This document shows, piece after piece, positions 14,925-22,294 of a stretch of 34,798 nt of DNA. This stretch comes from CAZMGV01 sp964565925 (lineage in GTDB: Bacteria; JAGRBM01; JAHCIT01), in the NCBI GenBank assembly GCA_964565925.1, contig CAZMGV010000027.1, forward strand, positions 1 to 34,798, written 5' to 3'. The notes below the pieces were generated by a model. The model searched no databases. It was given only the letters and a program-made list of their open reading frames with translations, and had not been told where the DNA came from. The stretch's first letter is position 1, and every line of letters begins with the position of its first letter. The position numbers and the translations under genes were made by a program.

Positions 14925-15010
14925 CCCGTTCAACCCTTCGACAGGCTCCGGAGGCTCAGGGCGAACGGTTACGGGTCCCGTTCGTGGTGAGCTTGTCGAA
15001 CCACAACGGG
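14925..15010. repeat. 86-bp palindromic intergenic repeat with CCCGTT ends
   Basis: The element starts CCCGTTCAACCCTTCGACAG and ends CTTGTCGAACCACAACGGG. The ends CCCGTT/AACGGG are inverted, TTCGACAGGCTC pairs with GAGCTTGTCGAA almost perfectly, and GCGAACGG pairs with CCGTTCG. The CCCTTCGACA-GGCTCAGGGCGAACGG core is a widely dispersed repeat style. It sits 12 bases after the hotdog stop and 24 before the convergent gene stop, where a long hairpin would act as a bidirectional terminator. Confidence 0.7.
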
Positions 15011-15033
15011 AATCGGCCAGAAACCAAACCGGC

Positions 15034-15423
15034 CTATTTTTTCTTCTTTTTCCGCTGGCGCTGGAGCCGCTCCGCGTTGATGACGGCCGAGGCGATGATG
15101 CCGGTCACGGCCGCCACCGTGGCGGCGGCGCCTACGATGACGCCGGCCATCCGGAGCGTGCGCGATTTTTCCGACTTCCTGCGGAACTCATGAATAAAAC
15201 CGCCGGTGCCGCGTTTTTCGGGATCGGGCGGGAGATCAAGAACGGTCGGCTTCTGGAACGGGATATCGTCATGAACCGGAACGGGCGGGTGCTGGACATC
15301 GGCCGGCTCGATCTCGAACACCGGCGACGGCGCTTCGGCGTCGTGCTTGCGCGCCGCTTTCGTGGACTTCGACGACCGCGAAGCCTGGGGAGCCGGGGAT
15401 GTCTTTTTAACCTTCGCCGCCAT
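15034..15423 (-). CDS. Small basic single-span membrane protein
   Basis: This 129-aa protein has a Lys/Ser/Ala/Pro-rich N-terminal half (residues 1-85, probably disordered). It has one hydrophobic segment at about 92-112 (MAGVIVGAAATVAAVTGIIA) and a basic tail ending RLQRQRKKKKK. The positive charge after the span suggests N-out or tail-anchored topology. No family is recognised. It lies 12 bases after the DUF445 gene on the same strand, so the two form an operon and may act in the same membrane. Confidence 0.66.
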   Translation of the reverse strand: MAAKVKKTSPAPQASRSSKSTKAARKHDAEAPSPVFEIEPADVQHPPVPVHDDIPFQKPTVLDLPPDPEKRGTGGFIHEFRRKSEKSRTLRMAGVIVGAAATVAAVTGIIASAVINAERLQRQRKKKKK

Positions 15424-15435
15424 GACCCGGAGAAG

Positions 15436-16413
15436 TTATCCGTACTTGTGCAAAGCCGCAAAGAGCGCGCCGAACAGGCCGCCGAAGATGGCGCCGTTCA
15501 CGCGGATCCATTCGAGATGGCTCTTGGTCTTCGTTTCGAACATCTCGCGGATGTCGTCGTCGGTAAACCGCATGAGGTTCTCGAGCACCATGTCGTGGAT
15601 GCGGCCCTGCATGCTGGCGAGCAGGTAGTCGACCACCTGCATCTTGATCCGGTCGAACCGGCCTTTAAGGTCCTCGTCCGACCGAACGTCGGCGGCCGAA
15701 CGGCCCAGTTCCTCCTGGATGCGCTTGCGGACCGCCTCGTTCACCGGCAGGCCCTTCACCTGCTCAAGCAGGGAATGGGCGATATCGGCCGCGATCACGT
15801 CGTTGTCGATGATACCGACAGCGTTCGCCACGGCCCCTACCCTGCCCGTCCGGGCTTTCACCTGGACGGAGAGGAACTCGAGGAACTCCTTGGAATCGAT
15901 CCAGCTCGCCGCGCCGATGGCCACCTGCTTGAGGATCTCCTGCAGGATCTCGTCGTTGTCGCGCAGATGCTCCAGCGCCCGGCCGATCAGTTCGCCGAGA
16001 TCGAGGTTCGCCAGCTTCGCCTTGATGACGTCCGGGGTGAGCCATTCTTCCTCGACGGAACTGGCAAGGCCCTCGATGATCCGGATGCGGTTGCGAGGGA
16101 TGACGCCCGAGCCGGGCAGAAGCCAGATCCGGCGGAACAGCATCTGGATGGCGATGAAGTCGACGAACGAGCCCACGAGCGCCGCTTCGCCGATGTTGGT
16201 AAGCCAGTAACGGTACGGTTCCGGGGTGAAATAGGAGGACAGGTAGACGAGCCCGCTGGCGACCAGCGAGATCGTCCCCTTGTGGGCGTCGAACCAGCCG
16301 ATCTCCGGCACGCGCGGTATCGGGATATACCGCCGGGCCGTCCGGAAAATACCGAACGGGTCCGGCAGGCCCAGGCCGCCGGTGCGCCGTCCGCTTTCGG
16401 TTGTCTCATCCAT
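15436..16413 (-). CDS. DUF445 family membrane protein
   Basis: The 325-aa product matches the DUF445 (YheB/YjiN-like) pattern. Near residue 75-120 there is a membrane segment followed by GSFVDFIAIQMLFRR and LLPGSGVIPRNRIRIIEGLASSVEEEWLTPDVIKAKL, the family signature. A long helical central region follows, and a C-terminal hydrophobic segment (VNGAIFGGLFGALFAAL) anchors the end. The family's function is unknown; members are inner-membrane proteins with a large soluble helical portion. I start at the ATG at 16413; a GTG at 16455 is possible and would add 14 residues. It is divergent from the SCP2-like gene at 16530. Confidence 0.85.
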   Translation of the reverse strand: MDETTESGRRTGGLGLPDPFGIFRTARRYIPIPRVPEIGWFDAHKGTISLVASGLVYLSSYFTPEPYRYWLTNIGEAALVGSFVDFIAIQMLFRRIWLLPGSGVIPRNRIRIIEGLASSVEEEWLTPDVIKAKLANLDLGELIGRALEHLRDNDEILQEILKQVAIGAASWIDSKEFLEFLSVQVKARTGRVGAVANAVGIIDNDVIAADIAHSLLEQVKGLPVNEAVRKRIQEELGRSAADVRSDEDLKGRFDRIKMQVVDYLLASMQGRIHDMVLENLMRFTDDDIREMFETKTKSHLEWIRVNGAIFGGLFGALFAALHKYG

Positions 16414-16529
16414 CCCATCAGGTTTGTGCCGCGCCCGGGGACCTAAGACAAGCACCGGACAGGGTCCGCCCGCCTTTTACAGAACTATCGCAGATGCGCT
16501 ATAGGCGTCCGGACGCCAGGAAAGACACC

Positions 16530-17006
16530 GTGGATCACCCGACCTATCTCAAGCTGAAATCGTTCCTCGAAGACCGCCCGATCTGCACACAGGCCTCGAA
16601 ACCGCTGTCGAAATCGGCCGCCGTCCGGATCCAGTTCACGGACCACGACGGAATCTACACCTTCTCCCGGACCGGCGGGCACCAGACGCTCCTGCCCGGC
16701 AGGCCGGCGGACCCCGATTTCACGCTGACGATACCGCCCGGTGCCGTCGACCGGATCACGGGTATCGAGAAGGATTCGATCTCGGAATTCGGTATCACGC
16801 TCATGCAGCTCATCTGGGAGCACAACGCGGAACTGAAGATCAAGGCCGCCATCCACCACGGCCCGATCAAGCTCTTTACCGCCGGCTATTTCGGCATTCT
16901 GGCGCTGGGCGGAATGCCTGTCATGCGCTACCTGGGCTCCCGGGGTTTCGGGAAGATAGGCGCCATCCGGAAGCGGATGGGGGAACTTGTTAAACCGGCG
17001 GAATGA
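16530..17006 (+). CDS. SCP2-like lipid-binding protein
   Basis: I choose the GTG at 16530 because AGGAAAG stands about seven bases upstream; an ATG at 16494 in the same frame lacks a site. The 158-aa product has an SCP2-like core: AVRIQFTDHDGIYTFSRTG, then PADPDFTLTIPPGAVDRITGI, in the pattern of SCP2 strands and the helix after them. The C-terminal half is helical with hydrophobic stretches (LFTAGYFGILALGGMPVMRYLGSRGFGK) and ends basic. It is shorter and more divergent than the SCP2 protein at 6975-7562, so the assignment is tentative. It may bind a membrane lipid, possibly with the divergent DUF445 protein. Confidence 0.66.
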   Translation: MDHPTYLKLKSFLEDRPICTQASKPLSKSAAVRIQFTDHDGIYTFSRTGGHQTLLPGRPADPDFTLTIPPGAVDRITGIEKDSISEFGITLMQLIWEHNAELKIKAAIHHGPIKLFTAGYFGILALGGMPVMRYLGSRGFGKIGAIRKRMGELVKPAE

Positions 17007-17090
17007 CTGGCCGTTCCTTGATCCGGCGGGCCGAATTGGAATAGATTAAGGGTTCCCAGGGGTCGTCACGCGAAGGGGTCCGGCGCTCGT

Positions 17091-18248
17091 ATGGAAGCCG
17101 CCACAAATCTTACGCCTGAACGGAAATTCACGATCTTCGTCACCGATGACGAGGAGCTGGTGACGTTTGCCATCGCGCGCGCCCTTGGCCGCAACCCGCG
17201 CTACGACATCCACACGTTCAATTCGCCCGTGGAGGCCGCCAAGAAGGCCGCCACCATGCCCGTCGACATGATCATCGCCGACTACATCATGCCGGGCATG
17301 AACGGGATCGAACTGCTCAATACAGTCCGCAAGCTCCACCCGGCCGCGACCCGAATCATGATCACCGCCTATGCCGACAAGGAAAGCGTCATCAAGGCGA
17401 TCAACGACGTCGGGCTGTTCTTCTACATCGAGAAGCCGTGGAACAACGAGGACCTGCGGCTCGTCGTCCAGCGCGGTCTCGACCAGCGCGACCTGATCGG
17501 TCAGCTCGAGGACCGCGTGCGTGAACTTGAGCAGGCGAACAAGGATCTGCGCGAGGCCCGCGAGGAACTTATCCGGCGCGAGCGGCTATCGGCCATCGGC
17601 ACGATGGCGTCGTCCATCATCCATGACTTCAAGGGCCCGATGACAGCCATCCAGGGGTTCAGCGAACTGCTGGCGATGGACGAGCTGCCCAAGGAAGACA
17701 AGGTCAAGGTCTACGATACGCTGCGCTCCGAGATCGACCGGATGGTCGACATGACGGGCGAAGTGCTGGCCTTCAGCCGCGGCGACATGAAGATCCAGGC
17801 GGAAGCCATGGACCTGGCGCAGTTCCTGAACGCCACGACCACGACCCTGAGCCGTCTGTTCAAGATCAACGACGTGCAGCTGGTGGAGGATTTCAAGACC
17901 CCTGCCCGCGTGAAGATCGACCCGCGCCGGTTCCGCCGGGTGATCGAGAACCTCATCTCGAACTCGTGCGATGCCATGCAGGACGGCGGGAAGATCATCG
18001 TCCGGATCACCCCCGGCGACTCGGACAGGCATGTTCATCTGGAAGTCGAGGACACCGGCAAGGGCATACCGGCCGAGATCCGCGACACCCTTTTCGAGCC
18101 CTTCGCCACCTACGGCAAGGCCCACGGCACGGGTCTCGGCATGGCCATCGCCAAAAAAGTCGTGGAAGCGCACGAGGGGACCATCGAACTCGTGGATAAA
18201 AGCTCTCCGGGGGCCCTCTTCCGTATCCGGGTACCGGTCGCGAAATAA
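17091..18248 (+). CDS. Hybrid receiver-histidine kinase (cytosolic)
   Basis: The 385-aa protein fuses an N-terminal CheY-type receiver to a histidine kinase. The receiver (about 13-125) has the acid pair Asp19/Asp20, phosphoacceptor Asp64 in IIADYIMPGMNG, Thr92 and Lys115. A coiled coil (135-165) leads into the HisKA dimerisation helix with His178 in SSIIHDFKGPMTAIQG. The ATPase domain has the N box (RVIENLISNSCDAM), the G1 box (VEDTGKGIP) and the G2 box (GTGLGMAIA). It has no membrane segment, so the input arrives by phosphotransfer to the receiver. It is followed six bases later by a membrane kinase; no separate response regulator lies nearby. Confidence 0.93.
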   Translation: MEAATNLTPERKFTIFVTDDEELVTFAIARALGRNPRYDIHTFNSPVEAAKKAATMPVDMIIADYIMPGMNGIELLNTVRKLHPAATRIMITAYADKESVIKAINDVGLFFYIEKPWNNEDLRLVVQRGLDQRDLIGQLEDRVRELEQANKDLREAREELIRRERLSAIGTMASSIIHDFKGPMTAIQGFSELLAMDELPKEDKVKVYDTLRSEIDRMVDMTGEVLAFSRGDMKIQAEAMDLAQFLNATTTTLSRLFKINDVQLVEDFKTPARVKIDPRRFRRVIENLISNSCDAMQDGGKIIVRITPGDSDRHVHLEVEDTGKGIPAEIRDTLFEPFATYGKAHGTGLGMAIAKKVVEAHEGTIELVDKSSPGALFRIRVPVAK

Positions 18249-18254
18249 CACACC

Positions 18255-19721
18255 ATGAACGCGGTCGAGTTGTCAGAGCGAACGCTCATCAGCCGGCTGC
18301 CGATCCCTCTCCAGAAGGTCTGGAACTGGCTGCTGTCGGTCCCGGACGGAGTCGACATCTACTGGCGGGCGTGGTTCGGGGCCGCGCGGGTCCGGATCAT
18401 GTTCGCGGTGGAGTTCGGGTTCGTCTACTGGCATTTCTATCTCACCAAGCGGAACGACCCGTTCTACAGCCGCGAAGGGCTGGACATGTTTATCCGGTTC
18501 GACGTGCCGCTGCGGCTCGCCTGGATCGGCATCAGTCTGTGGACGCTGTTCGCGGCGACCCACCGGGGACTGCGATTCCGCAACATGCTGACGATGGTGG
18601 TGGAGGCGGGCCTTGCGGCGAATATCGTTATCCACACTGGAGCGCTCTCGTCGAGCTTCCTGTTCATCTATGCGATCTATCCCATGGTCTCGCGCCTTGC
18701 TTTCGACCGTGTCGAAGCCTGGTTCGCAGGGGCACTCAGCATCGTGGCCGCCATGGGCGGCGCATGGCTGTCCGTCTCCGGGCGCTATCCGGAAGCCGCC
18801 TTTTATACCGATTTCACGCGCGCGACGTTCCACAACCCGCAGGTCAGTCTGGTCTCGGTCGGCAACCTGTTCGGCGGGCTCTTCACCGGCATCGTGCTGG
18901 CCGAATGGGCAAGACACATGCTCGATCTGCGGGAACAGGAACTCCGGCAGGTAAATGCCTCCCTCCAGACGGCATTGAACCAGATCGAACGCCAGCAGAG
19001 GCAGCTGGTCGAAACCGGCGCGCTCGCCGCCATCGGCGAATTCGTCCGCGGCGCCGCTCACGAGATCGGCAATCCGCTGGCCTCGGCCCACAGCCTCGTA
19101 ATGGGCGTGAAAGACGATCTGTCGGACGGCCACGACAAGCCGCTCGAACCGGCGCTTCGGGACGAGTTCGCGTCGACGCTGGGGATGGCGCTCACCGGGC
19201 AGGAGCGCGTCCGCTCGATCGTGAAGATCCTGCACGCCCTGTCGATCCACACCGAGGTGAAATCGGACGTCTTTGAGCTGAATCAGGCGCTCAAGCTGGC
19301 CATGGATGTGAAAACCGACTCCAAGCCGGACGGCGGCCCGGCGCCGCAGCTGTCGGGCGTTGTCCCGGACGTGAAAATTTTCGGCAACTGCGACCAGCTG
19401 GGGGACGCCCTTGGCCGGATTGTCCAGAACGGCCGGGAATTCGCCAGCACGCGCCTCACCGTCAGCGTCCGCCACGATCCGGCCTCGAAGCGCGTCTGGA
19501 TCGTGTTCGAGGACGACGGGCCGGGCTTTACGCCCGAGGCGCTCAAAACCGCCGTGGAACCGTTCTCGACCACCCGCAAGGCGGACAAGAAACACCTGGG
19601 GCTGGGGCTCTTTATCGCTCGCGTCATCATCGGCCGCATGGGCGGACTGCTCAACGTCGAGAACACGGCGCCGGGACCCTCGGGCGGCGCCAGAGTGACG
19701 GTCGAACTGCCGGTGCAGTAA
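18255..19721 (+). CDS. Membrane histidine kinase
   Basis: The 488-aa protein begins with about five or six membrane segments (roughly 45-65, 85-105, 110-130, 133-150, 155-175, 200-220) forming an integral sensor. A coiled coil (LREQELRQVNASLQTALNQIERQQRQL) follows, then HisKA with GEFVRGAAHEIGNPLASAHS containing the phosphorylatable His. The ATPase domain has a divergent N box (LGRIVQNGREF), G1 (FEDDGPGF) and G2 (HLGLGLFIARVI). It is in an operon with the receiver-kinase gene upstream and probably signals to its receiver. No output domain is present in either protein. Confidence 0.9.
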   Translation: MNAVELSERTLISRLPIPLQKVWNWLLSVPDGVDIYWRAWFGAARVRIMFAVEFGFVYWHFYLTKRNDPFYSREGLDMFIRFDVPLRLAWIGISLWTLFAATHRGLRFRNMLTMVVEAGLAANIVIHTGALSSSFLFIYAIYPMVSRLAFDRVEAWFAGALSIVAAMGGAWLSVSGRYPEAAFYTDFTRATFHNPQVSLVSVGNLFGGLFTGIVLAEWARHMLDLREQELRQVNASLQTALNQIERQQRQLVETGALAAIGEFVRGAAHEIGNPLASAHSLVMGVKDDLSDGHDKPLEPALRDEFASTLGMALTGQERVRSIVKILHALSIHTEVKSDVFELNQALKLAMDVKTDSKPDGGPAPQLSGVVPDVKIFGNCDQLGDALGRIVQNGREFASTRLTVSVRHDPASKRVWIVFEDDGPGFTPEALKTAVEPFSTTRKADKKHLGLGLFIARVIIGRMGGLLNVENTAPGPSGGARVTVELPVQ

Positions 19722-19742
19722 GCCAGCGTTGTTTGGAAAGAT

Positions 19743-20570
19743 TCAGCTGAACGCGAGGCCCGCGTAGCCGACCACAGCGGATCGGTCTCCGGAGGCGTCG
19801 CCGCTGGTGGCGTAGTCCACCAGCTCGGCCTTGGTCGCTCCGAGGCTGTTAACGGCCTCCAGCATGGCTGTAATGGGCTGGTAGCCGCAGACAGAGAGAT
19901 CGTTGTCTTCGACCGTATGGAACAGTTTGGACGGATTGAGCTCGATCATGGCGTCAATGGCCAGTTTGTCGAGTTTGCGGGCGGCGTCGTCGGGAAGGTA
20001 GTGGTTCATGTCGCTCGAGACGACAATGAGGACTTCGCGGCCGGACTGGCACTTTTCGTCGGCGATCCAGTCGGCAAGTTCTCTCCCGAGGACAAGGAGT
20101 TCCTCAAGCGACAAGCCGCCCAGGGTAATGGGGATGATTCGGATATTGCGATTGCGTTCGAGTAGGAACGGAAGCTGGACTTCAAGGGCATGTTCACGCA
20201 TGTGGGCTTGCGTATCAGCGCGGAGTAGAGCCGAGCGATCTACCAGCGCGCGTGCCGACTGTTCGTCGACGGGTACGTTTCCCAATGGGGTCTGCCATAC
20301 CCCTGAAGTCCATACTGCCGCCCGGGCCCCGAGCCCGGTGTGATTCGGTCCGATGAGCACTACCGTGTCCGGCACTTTGACCGACGCGGCGACCGCTCCC
20401 GCCACAGAACCCGAATAGATGTAACCCGCGTGGGGCATCACGACCGCAAGGATGTTTCGGGGATTGAGTTTGCGGCCGATATATTCGCGAACCGTGGCGT
20501 CCAGTTCCTCGGGCCGGGACGGGTAGAACCGTCCGGCCACTGCGGGAGTTCGAATTATTCGATCCTTCAT
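19743..20570 (-). CDS. MEMO family protein (AmmeMemoRadiSam protein B homologue)
   Basis: The 275-aa product carries the MEMO signature: RTPAVAGRFYP at the N-terminus, His47 in MPHAGYIYSG, His77 in GPNHTG, EHALEVQLPFL, SSDMNHY, and Cys228 in DLSVCGYQP. These correspond to the metal-site residues of human MEMO1 (His49, His81, Cys244). Family members bind iron or copper and resemble extradiol dioxygenases; the bacterial role is not settled. The AMMECR1 and radical-SAM partners of the three-gene system are not nearby, so this is a solo copy. It is convergent with the kinase gene and preceded by a lysine-rich micro-ORF. Confidence 0.92.
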   Translation of the reverse strand: MKDRIIRTPAVAGRFYPSRPEELDATVREYIGRKLNPRNILAVVMPHAGYIYSGSVAGAVAASVKVPDTVVLIGPNHTGLGARAAVWTSGVWQTPLGNVPVDEQSARALVDRSALLRADTQAHMREHALEVQLPFLLERNRNIRIIPITLGGLSLEELLVLGRELADWIADEKCQSGREVLIVVSSDMNHYLPDDAARKLDKLAIDAMIELNPSKLFHTVEDNDLSVCGYQPITAMLEAVNSLGATKAELVDYATSGDASGDRSAVVGYAGLAFS

Positions 20571-20599
20571 GAGGAACCCTGGAACCGGAGCAGAAGAAG

Positions 20600-20665
20600 T
20601 TACTTCTTCTTTGCTTTCTTAGCCGGCTTCTTCTTGGTCGTCTTCTTAGCTTTCTTTGCTGCCAC
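20600..20665 (-). CDS. Lysine-rich 21-aa peptide upstream of the MEMO gene
   Basis: A 22-codon reading frame starts at a GTG (20665) behind a perfect AGGAGGT Shine-Dalgarno (20675-20681 on the plus strand, nine-base spacing) and ends at TAA (20600-20602). The product, MAAKKAKKTTKKKPAKKAKK plus a final K, is 12 Lys of 21, with Ala, Thr and Pro, like the tails of bacterial histone H1-like or HU-like proteins. A candidate sigma70 promoter lies just upstream (20708-20737). It ends 29 bases before the MEMO start. It may be a nucleic-acid-binding micropeptide or a leader peptide whose lysine run slows ribosomes and tunes the gene behind it. Confidence 0.6.
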   Translation of the reverse strand: MAAKKAKKTTKKKPAKKAKKK

Positions 20666-20707
20666 CGCCTGGTTACCTCCTTTCGTCAGATTTCGGCGAA
20701 TGTGCAA

Positions 20708-20737
20708 ATTGTAAGGATATTAGACCCCCAATTGCAA
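20708..20737 (-). promoter_or_regulatory. Candidate sigma70 promoter for the lysine-rich ORF and MEMO gene
   Basis: On the minus strand TTGCAA (20732-20737) and TACAAT (20708-20713, five of six consensus bases) are 18 bases apart. The predicted start near 20702 gives a leader of about 37 bases to the GTG of the lysine-rich ORF. The surrounding 50 bases are markedly AT-richer than the coding DNA. Confidence 0.5.
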
Positions 20738-20804
20738 TAAGAATCGGCATGACTTGCGGGAGCGGAGCGAACGCCGGTATGATTCCATTTCAGTCTCGAA
20801 GCAC

Positions 20805-21314
20805 ATGAACGAACCGAATCCAACACGCCCCCAGGGCTCCCTCTCCCCGATTCTTTCGGAGCAGGCCGACGCGCTCCGCCGTCAGGCGGAGATCGATCTC
20901 GAAGTGACGATGCGCGAGCATCGCTACGAATTGGACCAGATTCTGGTGCGCCAAAAGGCTATTCTGAGGGCGTTGCTCTTTACGGTAATATTCTCTCTCG
21001 CGGCGGGGGCCGTCCTGTTCGTCTGGCTTCGTCACGGCGATTCCGCCGAACTGGAACAGCGCCGGATCGAGGCGGACAGGGAAGTGACGGAGCTCAGGAA
21101 GCGGAACGAAGAGGCGCAGGCGCTCGTAGATTCTTTTCGCGAACTGGAGCGTGCGTGGAAAAGAAGGCTGATCGAGGCGGCCGGATCGAGACCGGCGGAC
21201 GAACCGGCGGCGGAATCTCCCGCTGCGTCAATTCCTGCATCCGACGCTCCGCCCGTGTTCGGTCCGGTGCCGGAACCTGCCAAACCGGATGGATCGAAGG
21301 CGGTCAAGCCATAG
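20805..21314 (+). CDS. Single-span membrane protein with coiled coil
   Basis: I start at the ATG at 20805 (169 aa) rather than at an upstream TTG. Residues about 10-50 are charged and helical, with a membrane segment at about 53-75 (ALLFTVIFSLAAGAVLFVWL). A periplasmic-looking coiled coil rich in Arg/Glu (80-125) and a Pro/Ala-rich disordered tail (130-169) follow. No family is recognised. The gene precedes the SPOR-like protein gene by 136 bases on the same strand, and both are single-span envelope proteins with Pro/Ala-rich linkers. Confidence 0.68.
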   Translation: MNEPNPTRPQGSLSPILSEQADALRRQAEIDLEVTMREHRYELDQILVRQKAILRALLFTVIFSLAAGAVLFVWLRHGDSAELEQRRIEADREVTELRKRNEEAQALVDSFRELERAWKRRLIEAAGSRPADEPAAESPAASIPASDAPPVFGPVPEPAKPDGSKAVKP

Positions 21315-21450
21315 GGAAAAGGGCTTTCGGGAAGGGGTCCGTCCGAATGGACTTGCCCCCGGTTCATCGGGTATTTGTTAAGAAACGTCTACTGTCGATT
21401 GCCCCGCCTTCGCAGTGGGGAAACCTCTAAAGGGAGGGATTTGACGGCGC

Positions 21451-22203
21451 ATGGATGCCAACCGGAAAAAAATCATAGTCATCGGCGGGGCCGCGATAGC
21501 GGCGCTCGTACTGATATTGTTTGTGGTGCTGTTTTTCCTCGGGGGTGAACCCGAGCCGAAGCCGGTCGCCATCAAGCCTCCCCCGGCACCGGCCGAAACC
21601 GGCAAGCCGGCCGAGGAGGCGCCCAAGGATGCCAAGGCGGGAGATGCCGGCAAGAAGGCCACCCCTGCGGGCTCCTATGCGGTAAAGAAGGGTGCCACCC
21701 TTGAAGACATCGCCGCCAAACCGGAAGTATTCGGGGACGCCTCCAAGTGGTGGGCGCTCTGGCAGGCCAACTCCGACGCCGTTTCGTATGCGTTCCAGCA
21801 CGACGGGAAATGGGTCGCTATCGCCCGTGCCGGCAAGACCCTGAAGGTCCCGGAAGGAAAGAGTCTGTCGGAAGCCGACAAGTCGGCCCTCACGTCCAAA
21901 GTGGCTCCGCACGCGGTCCAGTTCGGGTCCTATCCGAGCGCGGCCGAAGCGGACGAACTGAAGGGCAAACTGGCCGCCGCAAACCCCGGCATGGATTTCT
22001 ACGTGATCCAGAGGACTCTCGACGGGGTCACCTATCACCGCGTCCGGGCCGGTCTGTTCAAGAGCTGGAACGAAGCAGAGAAGTTCGGCTCGTCGGTAGC
22101 CGGAAGCGGCAAGGCCGAGGACTACTACACGACCGTTCCGCTGGGCGAAGAGATCCAGGCCCAGAACGGCGCCATCTACAAGAAGTACAAGGGCGGCGAG
22201 TAG
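21451..22203 (+). CDS. SPOR-domain envelope protein with LysM-like segment
   Basis: The 250-aa product has an N-terminal membrane anchor (about 8-30), then a Pro/Ala/Lys linker (33-72). Next is a LysM-like segment (YAVKKGATLEDIAAKPEVFGDASKWWALWQAN, about 75-110) with the K-G-x-T-L-x-x-I-A and W-x-x-L/I-x-x-A-N pattern. The C-terminal domain (about 150-235) reads as SPOR: VQFGSYPSAAEADELKGKLAAAN, YHRVRAGLFKSWNEAEKFGS. Both domain types bind peptidoglycan, SPOR preferring denuded glycan at division sites. An AGGGAGGG ribosome binding site precedes the ATG. A strong terminator follows the stop. Confidence 0.8.
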   Translation: MDANRKKIIVIGGAAIAALVLILFVVLFFLGGEPEPKPVAIKPPPAPAETGKPAEEAPKDAKAGDAGKKATPAGSYAVKKGATLEDIAAKPEVFGDASKWWALWQANSDAVSYAFQHDGKWVAIARAGKTLKVPEGKSLSEADKSALTSKVAPHAVQFGSYPSAAEADELKGKLAAANPGMDFYVIQRTLDGVTYHRVRAGLFKSWNEAEKFGSSVAGSGKAEDYYTTVPLGEEIQAQNGAIYKKYKGGE

Positions 22204-22220
22204 TCGCCTGCTCCTCTGAA

Positions 22221-22251
22221 AAGGCGGGGCCCATGGGTCCCGCCTTTTTTT
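22221..22251 (+). terminator. Rho-independent terminator after the SPOR-domain gene
   Basis: AAGGCGGG pairs with CCCGCCTT (22221-22228 with 22239-22246) around an inner CCCATGGG-like helix, and seven T residues follow from 22245. It starts 17 bases after the stop. This is the clearest intrinsic terminator in the window. Confidence 0.88.
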
Positions 22252-22294
22252 GTTCCGGCCAGTTCGGCCGGTTCAGCCAGGAAGGTCAGTCAGG

